DNA of 64,000 nt. Source: an uncultured bacterium. GTDB lineage: Bacteria; CSSED10-310; CALFER01. The stretch covers positions 152,410 through 216,409 of the forward strand of contig CALFER010000102.1 in NCBI GenBank assembly GCA_937951895.1, read 5' to 3'. The notes beneath the pieces were generated by a model that had not been told where the DNA came from, did no database searches, and was given only the letters and a program-made list of their open reading frames with translations. Both the position numbers and the translations under genes were made by a program. This document shows positions 27,610 to 36,519 of this stretch, in pieces. Position 1 is the stretch's first letter; every line of letters starts with the position of its first letter.

Positions 27610-28044
27610 TCAACTGAAATACCTCTGATCGATCATCAGGCTGATCCTGACCGAGTCCAGATCCGGAGCCACTGGTTCCGATCCTGCGCTCAGCGGCGCA
27701 CCCGATTTCGGCCAGGATACAATGATATCAATCGTTTTCATGCCACTGAACGGAGTATTGTCTGAAACGCGGATGCTTCTGGTTTCAAACAGAGACTGTC
27801 CGTTACCGTCCAGATCAATCGCCTCGGGAAAAAAACTGCTTGAAACAATGTGATCGTACTCCAGAGTGTGTACCCAATCCAACGCTTCCCGAGCAGATCG
27901 GATCGCTGCGGAATGCGGTGAATGATAAAATGGACAACCCATCACACAGAATCCTCCGATTCCGATCGCCAGCACACACAGAATCATCCACCGGCTGAGG
28001 TGAAATTGCGTGAGATGCTGTCGAGATCGGAAAATCGAGTTCAT
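27610..28044 (-). CDS. PilV-like minor pilin component without prepilin motif
   Basis: 144 residues. An N-terminal hydrophobic segment (MILCVLAIGIGGFCVMG) is followed by a short beta domain ending MKTIDIIVSWP and VRISLMIDQRY, which resembles the C-terminal part of PilV-type minor pilins. The GFxLxE cleavage motif is missing; the region around the hydrophobic segment reads SRWMILCV. It overlaps the upstream GspH/FimT-like gene by 4 nt (ATGA). It may be inserted as a plain membrane protein. Confidence 0.6.
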   Translation of the reverse strand: MNSIFRSRQHLTQFHLSRWMILCVLAIGIGGFCVMGCPFYHSPHSAAIRSAREALDWVHTLEYDHIVSSSFFPEAIDLDGNGQSLFETRSIRVSDNTPFSGMKTIDIIVSWPKSGAPLSAGSEPVAPDLDSVRISLMIDQRYFS

Positions 28045-28766
28045 CGAATGATCCTGACCGTTTTCTGATAGACTCGGATCTGGCGTAAATGGGTAAGATT
28101 ATCACGGGAGGTGTCACCCGGCTTATAACGGTAGTTGGCCAGGTAGACCCGTGCCTGATCCGTATGCCGATCATTCATTGCGATCGGTTGATCGTCGGGT
28201 GTCGCCGAGGATTGCCAGTACATGAATGGGTCCTGATATGTGAAAACCAACCGCTTGACCTGGTAGGTATTGTCCGGAGGGTTGATCAGTGACACATTCG
28301 AATCCAGGGAGATGGGACCTTTGAACAGCTCATGATCTTCCATCATGTCATTGTGCCGGGTGTCGGTGTGAAAATTGCCGGTCGAGTGATTGAATTCTCT
28401 GGCAAATTCCTCAGAAGGGCCACCGAATTGTGTCGTGAGTCCGAATCGTCGAGATCCATGGCCGCGCCACCCGTCATCGTCAAACAGGAGGTACGAGTTG
28501 GACGGGAGGTGATAGATTTTGTTGTCCGTGCCATAATACAATCGACTGCGGTAAGTCAGCAACACGACCCAGTTGTTTTCTTCAGTGGTCGCCTTGATAA
28601 ACGCAAGCTCAAAAATGTCAGCAAGCGATTGCGTGGCGCTATCGAGTGCCATGACCGGAGCATATGAGTTCCAGGAGATGACTGAAACAGCGCCGAGGAC
28701 GATGAAAATTCCGACGACCGCAATCAATTCTATCAATGAAAATCCTGCTTGTCTGGTACTCAACAC
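28041..28766 (-). CDS. FimT/GspH-like prepilin, first gene of minor-pilin operon
   Basis: 241 residues. GFSLIELIAVVGIFIVLGAVS near residues 8-28 is a textbook type IV prepilin N-terminus with Glu5. The next segment, ALDSATQSLADIFELAFIKATTEENNWVVLL, matches FimT/GspH. These minor pilins help initiate the pilus or pseudopilus fibre and in some species bind DNA. A good sigma70 promoter lies 47 nt upstream. The order fimT-pilV-pilW-pilX is the usual minor-pilin cluster. Confidence 0.88.
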   Translation of the reverse strand: MLSTRQAGFSLIELIAVVGIFIVLGAVSVISWNSYAPVMALDSATQSLADIFELAFIKATTEENNWVVLLTYRSRLYYGTDNKIYHLPSNSYLLFDDDGWRGHGSRRFGLTTQFGGPSEEFAREFNHSTGNFHTDTRHNDMMEDHELFKGPISLDSNVSLINPPDNTYQVKRLVFTYQDPFMYWQSSATPDDQPIAMNDRHTDQARVYLANYRYKPGDTSRDNLTHLRQIRVYQKTVRIIR

Positions 28767-28812
28767 TCCGTTGGACCTCCCGCTTGAAATTTCCGATTCG
28801 TACGACTTGAAA

Positions 28813-28842
28813 TGTATACCAAATAGAGGGTAAACAAGTCAA
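28813..28842 (-). promoter_or_regulatory. Promoter of the minor-pilin operon
   Basis: On the minus strand TTGACT, an 18-nt spacer and TATACA, ending 47 nt upstream of the first prepilin start codon. The surrounding intergenic stretch (28767-29053) shows no gene. Confidence 0.6.
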
Positions 28843-29053
28843 ACATACGTCCTGACACGCTATGCCATGCAAAAGAAATACCAGTAACGTCATCAGCCGC
28901 TCCGGCCAGATCAGAATGTGGTCAATGAACCGATCAGAGTGGATAATCCGCACTTTGGCGCGGAAAAGTCAGTTCATCGATTCTGTCTCCGGTAACAACC
29001 GGGTCGAATCTGGATGTTGATGTGAGAAAAAAAGTAACAGGCCGTGGAACGGA

Positions 29054-29233
29054 TTACTCAGTTGTCTGCTGAATCATCCGGGATTGCCGGTTGGATTCCG
29101 AAGCCACGGCATCCGAAGCGCTCCGGGTTCCTGATCCCTGAGGCGTCATACACATCATGACGGTGAAAAACAGGACCAACACGATCAATGTATAATAATA
29201 AAGTCGATGCTTGCTTGAAAATAATGCGTCCAT
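29054..29233 (-). CDS. Small single-pass membrane protein
   Basis: About 59 residues from the ATG at 29233. One strong transmembrane helix (YYYTLIVLVLFFTVMMCM) is followed by a short polar Ser/Gln-rich tail. GGAGG lies about 12 nt upstream, a longer spacing than usual. It follows pyrC on the same strand. No family recognised; it could be spurious. Confidence 0.4.
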   Translation of the reverse strand: MDALFSSKHRLYYYTLIVLVLFFTVMMCMTPQGSGTRSASDAVASESNRQSRMIQQTTE

Positions 29234-29316
29234 CCGAAGATAGATCCTCCAAACCGGCAACCATAATCCCAACCGGAATTCATGTCAACGGAAATTGCTT
29301 CCCGAGCGCGTTCGCA

Positions 29317-30591
29317 TCAACCCGAATAGGCGATTCTACCCCCCGCGATCGTCATCTCAGCCGCTCCACGCATCGTCCATCCTCGGAATGCCGTGTTTTT
29401 CGATTTGGATATCAGACGCGACGGATCGACGACCCAGAATTTTTCGGGATCGATGATGGTCATATCGGCCACTCTCCCCGTCGCGATCACAACGGGTGCA
29501 ATTCCCAGAATTTTCCGCGGTGCATGACTCATGGTCTCGACCAGACGCTGCAGATCCATTTTCCGCGTATGCACCAGATGCGTCAGGATCAACGACAGTG
29601 CCGTTTCCAGACCGACAACCCCATTGGGCGCCAGACTGTATTCGACCTCTTTTTCCGTGATCGTATGCGGTGCATGATCGGTCGCGATGCAATCGATCGT
29701 TCCATCGAGGAGCCCGGCGAGACAAGCGGTTCGATCCCTTTCTGATCGCAAAGGGGGATTCATTTTTGTGTTCGTGTCGAACGAAGCGACGGCTTCGTCC
29801 GTCAAAAAGAGATGATGGGGCGTTACCTCCGCAGTGACTCGGATGCCACGCTGTTTCGCTGCACGAATCAGCTCAACCGATTTTTCCGTGGAAACATGCG
29901 CGATATGCAAACGTCCTCGCACATACTCGCAGATCTGAATATCCCTGCTGACCATGATTTCTTCAGCCAACCCGGGAATGCCTTGCAATCCGAGCCGGGC
30001 GGAAACGGTACCCTCGTGCATGGAGCCGCCTGCCGCAAGATGCAAATCTTCACAATGTTCGATGATTGTCCGGTCAAACCGACGCGCATACTCCAGAGCT
30101 CTTCGAAGGACTTCACCGTTCGCGACACAGCGGCCGTCATCGGAGAATGCGACTGCTCCACATTCGATCAGTTCGCCCATTTCTGTCAATTCGTTGCCTT
30201 CGAGATTTTTAGTGATGGCGGCGATCGGATAGACCCCGATGGGAGTCCGTCCGGCTCGATCGATGATGAATTGCGTGACTGATTGACAGTCGTTGACGGG
30301 CGATGTGTTGGGCATACACGCCAGGGCAGTGTAACCTCCTGCCGCTGCAGCCCGAGTGCCCGATTCGATTGTTTCCTTGTCTTCGCGCCCGGGTTCCCGA
30401 AGATGTACATGCATGTCGCACAAGCCGGGTATGATCCACTTCCCTGTGGCATCAATCTCGTGTGCATCATCGATCTGAAGATCACGGCCGATCGACTCGA
30501 TCAGGCCATCGCGGATCAGAATATCCGCCTGCTCATTCAATTGACTCGATGGGTCAACTACATGCCCGTTGCGAATGATGATCTGCTCCAT
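29317..30591 (-). CDS. pyrC: Dihydroorotase (type I)
   Basis: About 424 residues from the ATG at 30591 with GAGAGG upstream; a GTG directly before it is an alternative. Zinc-site motif DMHVHLREPG, then GGYTALACMPNT, HIAHVSTEKS, TPHHLFLTDE and ATDHAPHT place it in class I (long) dihydroorotases. It cyclises carbamoyl-aspartate in pyrimidine synthesis. It lies 18 nt after pyrB in the pyrR-pyrB-pyrC run. Confidence 0.97.
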   Translation of the reverse strand: MEQIIIRNGHVVDPSSQLNEQADILIRDGLIESIGRDLQIDDAHEIDATGKWIIPGLCDMHVHLREPGREDKETIESGTRAAAAGGYTALACMPNTSPVNDCQSVTQFIIDRAGRTPIGVYPIAAITKNLEGNELTEMGELIECGAVAFSDDGRCVANGEVLRRALEYARRFDRTIIEHCEDLHLAAGGSMHEGTVSARLGLQGIPGLAEEIMVSRDIQICEYVRGRLHIAHVSTEKSVELIRAAKQRGIRVTAEVTPHHLFLTDEAVASFDTNTKMNPPLRSERDRTACLAGLLDGTIDCIATDHAPHTITEKEVEYSLAPNGVVGLETALSLILTHLVHTRKMDLQRLVETMSHAPRKILGIAPVVIATGRVADMTIIDPEKFWVVDPSRLISKSKNTAFRGWTMRGAAEMTIAGGRIAYSG

Positions 30592-30609
30592 CACGGTTCC
30601 TCTCCGGTG

Positions 30610-31548
30610 TTAATTTGATTGTTCGCGACTGCTGCGTCCTCCGAGGAGGAACAGGAGTGCCATCCGTACCGCGATTCCGTTACTGACTTGCTCCAGGATG
30701 ATTGAATGCGGACCGTCGGCGACCGCCGGATCGATCTCGACGCCCCGGTTCAATGGACCAGGATGCATGACGAGAACCTTCGCGGGCGCCAGTTTGAGTC
30801 TCTCGGGGGTCAGGCAGTAGTATCGTGAATATTCCCTGAGGGACGGGATCAGCACCTTCCCCTGACGTTCACGCTGGATCCGCAACATCATGATGACATC
30901 CGCTTTCGGAATTACGGACTCGAAATCATAGGAAACCTCAACTCCGAGATCATCGACCCGATGCGGGAGCAGAGTGGGCGGTGCGACCAGAATCACGCGG
31001 GCCTTCTTTTTTACCAGGCCGAATATATTCGACCGGGCCACGCGGCTGTGATCGATATCCCCGACGATGGCGACCGTCAGATTTTCGAGTGATCCCGTGT
31101 GTTGTCGGATGGTCAGCATGTCGAGGAGTGCCTGCGTGGGGTGTTCATGAGCGCCGTCACCGGCATTGATCACGGAGGCATGTGCGCGTGAGGCAATGAA
31201 ATGGGATGCTCCGGGGATGCCGTGCCGCATGACGATGATATCGGCATTCATGGCTTCAAGATTCCGGACCGTATCGAGAAGTGTTTCGCCTTTTGAGAAA
31301 CTCGATCCGCTGGTTGCAAAATTGATGGAATCCGCTGAGAGGCGCTTTTCAGCGATCTCGAAAGAAATCCGAGTTCGTGTGCTGGGTTCGTGAAAAAAGT
31401 TCACCACAGTTTTCCCGCGAAGTGTCGGAACCTTTTTGATGACGCGCTGCGAGATCTCGCTGAACGAGTCTGCGGTGTCGAGTATCAGATCGATTTCATC
31501 GACATTCAATTCAGCGATACCCAGAATATCTTTGTTTCGAAGTGGCAA
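30610..31548 (-). CDS. pyrB: Aspartate carbamoyltransferase catalytic subunit
   Basis: 312 residues, normal length. EPSTRTRISFEIAEKRL (carbamoyl-phosphate loop), HPTQALLDM, the Arg-rich IQRER loop and HPGPLNRGVEI identify it. It condenses carbamoyl phosphate and aspartate. No regulatory subunit pyrI is seen nearby, so regulation may rely on pyrR or dihydroorotase association. It starts 3 nt after the pyrR stop codon. Confidence 0.97.
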   Translation of the reverse strand: MPLRNKDILGIAELNVDEIDLILDTADSFSEISQRVIKKVPTLRGKTVVNFFHEPSTRTRISFEIAEKRLSADSINFATSGSSFSKGETLLDTVRNLEAMNADIIVMRHGIPGASHFIASRAHASVINAGDGAHEHPTQALLDMLTIRQHTGSLENLTVAIVGDIDHSRVARSNIFGLVKKKARVILVAPPTLLPHRVDDLGVEVSYDFESVIPKADVIMMLRIQRERQGKVLIPSLREYSRYYCLTPERLKLAPAKVLVMHPGPLNRGVEIDPAVADGPHSIILEQVSNGIAVRMALLFLLGGRSSREQSN

Positions 31549-31551
31549 GGC

Positions 31552-32103
31552 TCAATCTCCCTTCTCGAGAATCACCTGATCCGAAGACTCGCCCTGTTCT
31601 TTCAATCGAACATGGACCTTCTGATCAGGCGTGGTTGCTATCTCAAGTCCCACAAAATCAGGACGAATCGGAAACTCGCGCAAACCCCGATCCACAAGCA
31701 CTGCAAGACGAATGGCCCGTGGCCTTCCAAAATCGATCAGCGCGTCAAGTGCTGCCCGAACGGTTCTGCCTGTGTAAAGGACATCATCCACCAGGATGAT
31801 GTTCCTGCCCGAGACCTCGAACGGGATATCCGTCTGCCGGACAATCGGCTGATTGATCTCAAGAGCAATATCATCGCGGTACAGAGTGATATCGAGAATT
31901 CCGAAGTCCGGTTCCTGCCGTGCTCGATCGGAGATGGCATGCACGAGTCGTCGCCCGAGATGGGCACCACCGGTTTGAATCCCGACAACGGCGATCTGGT
32001 CGAGATCGGGATAGGTGGAAACGATTTCCTGAGCAAACCTCTGAATCACATCCCGGATTTCGGATTCATTCAGAATCGTTCCCGGTTCGGTTCCCTTTCT
32101 CAT
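31552..32103 (-). CDS. pyrR: PyrR bifunctional regulator / uracil phosphoribosyltransferase
   Basis: 183 residues. AVVGIQTGGAHLGRRL and the PRPP-binding loop ILVDDVLYTGRTVRA are the PyrR signature. In known cases PyrR binds pyr mRNA to cause attenuation and also has uracil phosphoribosyltransferase activity. The start has a perfect AGGAGG 6 nt upstream, which lies within the end of ntrX (38-nt overlap). There is therefore no free leader for a classical attenuator just before pyrR. Confidence 0.95.
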   Translation of the reverse strand: MRKGTEPGTILNESEIRDVIQRFAQEIVSTYPDLDQIAVVGIQTGGAHLGRRLVHAISDRARQEPDFGILDITLYRDDIALEINQPIVRQTDIPFEVSGRNIILVDDVLYTGRTVRAALDALIDFGRPRAIRLAVLVDRGLREFPIRPDFVGLEIATTPDQKVHVRLKEQGESSDQVILEKGD

Positions 32104-33511
32104 AGAATTCCTCCTGCCCCTCCGGGAAATTGCCCGGACTCTCCGAACCCGGTGTCAGCCCGAACAACTTCAGTTTTCGATGAAGATTCGATCGCTCGAT
32201 TCCCAATAATTCCGCAGTCTGCGTGATATTCCATCTGTTTTCGTTGAGCCTCTGGAGAATAAAGTCACGTTCAAAAATTTCCTTGGCCGATCTCAAATCC
32301 AAACTGCTATCAGAAACCGAGACGGATTTGGAGTCCCCGAGAGGAATTTTTTGAATTTCATGCCTCAGGTGATTCACATTGATCTGGCTGCTGTCGGTCA
32401 TGATCACCAGACGCTCAACCTCATTGCGCAATTCGCGGATATTCCCCGGCCAACCATACAATCTGAGGCGCTGCATACATTCAGCCGTGATTGTTTTCAT
32501 CTGTTTGCCGTAGTCTCTGCAGTAGATTTCGAGATAGTGGCGGACGAGATCCGGGATATCGTCGGGATGTTCGCGAAGCGGCGGAAGATGAATCGGAACG
32601 ACATTCAATCGGTAATACAGATCTTCGCGAAATCGTCCCTTTTCGATTTCCGCGGGCAGCGCCTTATTGCTCGCGGCAATCACGCGGACGTCAACCTGTA
32701 TGCTCCTCTGGCCTCCAACGCGTTCGATGCGGTTATCTTCGAGAGCGCGAAGCACCTTGGCCTGTGTCTTCAGGCTCATATCACCGATTTCATCGAGAAA
32801 CAGCGTGCCGGAATGCGCCAATTCGAATTTGCCCTTTTTTTGAAACAACGCGTGCGTGAATGCGCCCTTTTCATGCCCGAAAAGTTCGGATTCAATCAAA
32901 TCCTCGGGTATCGCCGCACAATTGACCTCGATGAAGGGATTCCTGGCACGCAAGGACGCCCCGTGAATCTCACGAGCGACCAGTTCCTTTCCGGTACCGC
33001 TTTCGCCGGATATCAGAACGCGACCGTTCGACGGACCTGCTGTCAGAATCAATCGACGGATTGAATCCATCGCGTGACTCTGTCCGACAAGCGACATCAT
33101 CCGTTGCACCCGGTTCCGTAACTCACGGTTCTCACGCTCCAGAGCCTGCTGCTTCAGCGCTTGACGGACTTCCAAAACCAGTTTTGGCAGAGAAAGTGGT
33201 TTTTCGAGGAAATTGACGGCTCCAAGACGGATCGCCTTGACGGCAGTCTCGATCGAACCATGCCCCGAGATCATGATGACGCCGAGATCGGGATGGCTTG
33301 AGCGGATACGGTTCAAGGTTTCAATTCCATCCATTCCTTCAAGCCAGATGTCCAGCAGCACGAGATCCGGGGGATCTGCGGCAATCGATTCCAGTGCCGA
33401 TTCTCCGGTTTCCGCCAACCTCACCTCAAAACCTTCATCTTCCAGAATGCCACAGATCGCCGTCAGTATGCTTTTTTCATCATCGACTACAAGAATTGTT
33501 CCGAAACTCAC
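32066..33511 (-). CDS. ntrX: NtrC/NtrX-type sigma54 response regulator with GAFTHA loop
   Basis: 481 residues. Receiver domain 1-120 with phospho-acceptor Asp54. AAA+ sigma54 domain from about 140, with Walker A GESGTGKE and Walker B FLDEIGD. C-terminal Fis-type helix-turn-helix (NITQTAELLGIERSNLHRKL). The loop that contacts sigma54 reads GAFTHA (216-221) instead of the nearly invariant GAFTGA. It overlaps the upstream NtrY-like kinase gene by 4 nt and downstream pyrR by 38 nt. The symbol follows the NtrY-type partner; this is not a firm ortholog call. Confidence 0.9.
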   Translation of the reverse strand: MSFGTILVVDDEKSILTAICGILEDEGFEVRLAETGESALESIAADPPDLVLLDIWLEGMDGIETLNRIRSSHPDLGVIMISGHGSIETAVKAIRLGAVNFLEKPLSLPKLVLEVRQALKQQALERENRELRNRVQRMMSLVGQSHAMDSIRRLILTAGPSNGRVLISGESGTGKELVAREIHGASLRARNPFIEVNCAAIPEDLIESELFGHEKGAFTHALFQKKGKFELAHSGTLFLDEIGDMSLKTQAKVLRALEDNRIERVGGQRSIQVDVRVIAASNKALPAEIEKGRFREDLYYRLNVVPIHLPPLREHPDDIPDLVRHYLEIYCRDYGKQMKTITAECMQRLRLYGWPGNIRELRNEVERLVIMTDSSQINVNHLRHEIQKIPLGDSKSVSVSDSSLDLRSAKEIFERDFILQRLNENRWNITQTAELLGIERSNLHRKLKLFGLTPGSESPGNFPEGQEEFYEKGNRTGNDSE

Positions 33512-35784
33512 GCCTGCTGCCCTCTTCCTTCCACAGGGATCTGGATGGGTAATTCCAAAACAAACATCGTCCCGACCGGATCATTGTCCACAGCCCTGAT
33601 GGTACCATCGTGATCCGAAACGATCCGGTTGACGATCGCGAGGCCCAATCCCGAACCGCGTTCCTTGGTCGAAAAATATGGGAGGAACAACTTGTCGCGA
33701 TCTCCCGGGGGAATGCCTCTCCCCGAATCGGCAACCGTCAGCCGGACCATCCGATAGGTCCGATCATGCTCGGTGCGAATAACGATCGACCCCTCACCCG
33801 ACATGGCGTCGATCGCATTGTCGATCAGATTGATCATTGCACGTTTGATCTGCTCCGGGTCAACCATCATTTTCGGCAAGGATGCGTCGAGCTCCAGACG
33901 GAAGGAGATCCGGTCGTGAGAACCGGCGAAAAGCGCGATCGTCTGGGAGATGATGTCGTGAAGATTGGCGAGTCTCGGGTTCGGGTCCGGCATCCGTGCG
34001 AACTGCGAAAACTCGTCCAGCAGCTTCCGGATGCTGTTGACCTCACCGATTATGCTCGTTATCGCATCTCGGAAAATCGACGGAAAATCCTGCGCATTTT
34101 CATCGAATTTGCGCTGAAGCCGCTGTGCATTCAACTGAATGGGTGTGAGCGGGTTCTTGATCTCATGCGCAAGATTCCTCGCAACCTCGCGCCAGGCCGC
34201 GATTCTCTGAATTCTCAGAAACTGGGAAAGATCATCGAGGACGATGACAAGACCGGAAAACGTCCCCTGACTGTCGATCAGCGAGGCAAAGCTCACGGAA
34301 CAGACCTGGAGATGTTTCCCGAACTGAATCGAAATCTCCTTCTGGAATCCCCGGGATTTCTCGCTGAACGCCCGATCCACCCAGGTGACGAACTCCCGAA
34401 GATGCGCTTCATGGAACACATCCGAATACGCTTTTCCGAGATAGTCGCGGCCGAGAATGCCCAGGAATCGGCGACCGGCTGTATTCAGTGACGAAACCTC
34501 TCCGGTGCTCGTCAATGAAATGACACCTGCCGTCAGATTTTCAAGAAGGGTTTCCAGTTGGTTGCGCCGACTCTCGATCTCCAGGTTTGTCTTCCGTATC
34601 TGTTCGGTCGTCTGGTCGATCAGTCGCCTGTTTGTCTTGAGTTGATCGGTCATCTGGTTGAAGGATTCCACCAGTTCGGCAATCTCATCGTAAGCCAGAA
34701 CGTCAAGTTTGAAGTCGAGATTTCCCCGGGCCACTTCATGAGTCGCCATTGCGAGATGTGAGATTGGGATGGAGATATGGCGCGCGAGATACAAAGCGAG
34801 CCAGATGGCGGCGAAAAGAACGGTCAGAGCAATCAGCACAAAGACCGAGACATAGATGCCCTGACTGGGTCTGATCGCGCGTTTCTGCTGCTTGAAGAGA
34901 TTGTAGTCGGACTGTATCGCCCGGAGTTTCTGGCTTAACACAGGCGGCACACCAATGTTGACGAAAACAATCAGAGAGTAAGGTTCTGCCGCAGTCGCAT
35001 CGAAACGAAAACCCATCTGAAGAAAGTCTCTGTCGGTTCCGATCAGTGTTCGTGAAGAGGTGCGCTCCTCCATGGTGGAACTCAGAAGACCGGAGTGCGG
35101 ATCGATGACCATTTCAGGCAAGGCGGGTTCTTCAATCGAGCGATAGAGTTCTTCGCTCCGTGCCTGATCGAAAACCTGAAAGAACAGCATATCGAGATCC
35201 GGGAAGCGCTGAGGAATCAGTGTCGGGTCAAACCGCGACGCAGCATGTCCGGCTCCCTGACCCGCCGATCGTGCGTCGGCAGCAATCGACTCGGCGACAC
35301 GCTTCATGGAATCCTCCATGCTGGTCAAGGTGAATCGCGCGACTTCCATTGAATTGCCGACGAGATCTTCCAGCCTGGGATTGAACCAGTCCTTGATGGA
35401 ATCTGCGATCAGATTCGATCCGATAATGGCGAGAAAAACGGTCGGGACCATGGTGAGAATGACGAATCCCAGAATGAGCTTGACTCGGAACCTGGAACTG
35501 CCATGCCGACTTCGGCTCTCCGCAAACAATTTGAACACATTCCTGAAAATCAGAAGGACCAACAGAAGGATGAGCGTCAGATTGAGACTGAAGAGAGCGG
35601 CGATCGCCAAGGACGGATTATGCAGGTATCGCACTTCCAGGACGGTGATCAGCACCAGCAGAAGGAGAAATCCGATGATGATCAGGATGTTCCTTCGACG
35701 TCGCTTTTGAATTCTGTCGAGAGTTTCTCTGCGGGGATAGGACGGACTGAAAAGACGTGAAGGCGGCGGAAACTGGAGATTCAT
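33508..35784 (-). CDS. ntrY: NtrY-type membrane sensor histidine kinase
   Basis: 758 residues. Three hydrophobic helices lie in the first about 130 residues, then a large extracytoplasmic loop, a fourth helix near 310-333, HAMP, a PAS-like domain near 400-510, and HisKA with HEIKNPLTPIQLNAQRL (His540). The HATPase_c domain has N-box-like NLIDNAIDAM, DSGRGIP and GSGLGLAIV. This is the NtrY layout. The signal sensed is unknown. It overlaps the response-regulator gene by 4 nt and follows a DUF4390 gene, a frequent neighbour of NtrY. Confidence 0.93.
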   Translation of the reverse strand: MNLQFPPPSRLFSPSYPRRETLDRIQKRRRRNILIIIGFLLLLVLITVLEVRYLHNPSLAIAALFSLNLTLILLLVLLIFRNVFKLFAESRSRHGSSRFRVKLILGFVILTMVPTVFLAIIGSNLIADSIKDWFNPRLEDLVGNSMEVARFTLTSMEDSMKRVAESIAADARSAGQGAGHAASRFDPTLIPQRFPDLDMLFFQVFDQARSEELYRSIEEPALPEMVIDPHSGLLSSTMEERTSSRTLIGTDRDFLQMGFRFDATAAEPYSLIVFVNIGVPPVLSQKLRAIQSDYNLFKQQKRAIRPSQGIYVSVFVLIALTVLFAAIWLALYLARHISIPISHLAMATHEVARGNLDFKLDVLAYDEIAELVESFNQMTDQLKTNRRLIDQTTEQIRKTNLEIESRRNQLETLLENLTAGVISLTSTGEVSSLNTAGRRFLGILGRDYLGKAYSDVFHEAHLREFVTWVDRAFSEKSRGFQKEISIQFGKHLQVCSVSFASLIDSQGTFSGLVIVLDDLSQFLRIQRIAAWREVARNLAHEIKNPLTPIQLNAQRLQRKFDENAQDFPSIFRDAITSIIGEVNSIRKLLDEFSQFARMPDPNPRLANLHDIISQTIALFAGSHDRISFRLELDASLPKMMVDPEQIKRAMINLIDNAIDAMSGEGSIVIRTEHDRTYRMVRLTVADSGRGIPPGDRDKLFLPYFSTKERGSGLGLAIVNRIVSDHDGTIRAVDNDPVGTMFVLELPIQIPVEGRGQQA

Positions 35785-35799
35785 TCTCCGCCCCCCGAA

Positions 35800-36390
35800 T
35801 CAGTCGACACGGACTGCCTGCCGATACGTCCGGGTTTCGAAGGTCTGCGAGACGAAGAAGAACAGGCTGTCAAAAGGAGGCGGCAGTTTCTCACTCGACA
35901 TGACCGCCCGGATCGAGACGTAGTAGTCCTTACCCGGTGTCATGTCCTTTCGCGCATAATGAAGTCGCCCTTCGAATGAGCAGAGCATCTCACGCATCTC
36001 TGCCACATCCGTTGTGCGCTGCACAATGAAGGGATTCGGGTCGCCATGCCGAGTCTTTGAGACGGTGTAGATCTTGCGAAGCGTATCATATGTCACGGTG
36101 TGAAAATACTCGGCTTTTGACAGCGATTTGCTGTCCCAATACCAGCGTTTCATCTTCAGTGCGATGAAAAATTCAAAGGTGGTCGGTATCCCCGCATCGA
36201 TCATTTCTTCGATATCCTGATTGATCCCTTTGTGCAACCGCGCAGAAACCTGAAAACCCTTGTCTGTCTGTACCCAGCGGAAGCGCCGGATTGCCGGAGT
36301 TTCTTCATCATCGGCGTATACAGTCGTCAACGGCCCGACGACCATGAAAAGGACCATGACTGAGACAGGGATAGATAATGCGCGTTTCAT
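35800..36390 (-). CDS. DUF4390-family secreted protein
   Basis: 196 residues. Signal peptide (VSVMVLFMVVGPLTTVYA) followed by a beta-rich DUF4390 domain (ARLHKGINQDIEEMIDAGIPTTFEFFI; YYVSIRAVMSSEKLPPP). It lies 15 nt upstream of ntrY on the same strand. The family is often encoded next to NtrY kinases and may modulate sensing in the periplasm; the function is not established. Confidence 0.85.
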   Translation of the reverse strand: MKRALSIPVSVMVLFMVVGPLTTVYADDEETPAIRRFRWVQTDKGFQVSARLHKGINQDIEEMIDAGIPTTFEFFIALKMKRWYWDSKSLSKAEYFHTVTYDTLRKIYTVSKTRHGDPNPFIVQRTTDVAEMREMLCSFEGRLHYARKDMTPGKDYYVSIRAVMSSEKLPPPFDSLFFFVSQTFETRTYRQAVRVD

Positions 36391-36519
36391 CAGGCAATCA
36401 TTCTATCGTGTCGAGCCGGACGAGTCCAGAGATTCGACCAATGTCCACACTTTTCAAATTTTACCTCGGTATTCAAACGATCCGCCGGTTCCCCGGTTTC
36501 GGAACAGCAGTCCCTGGAA

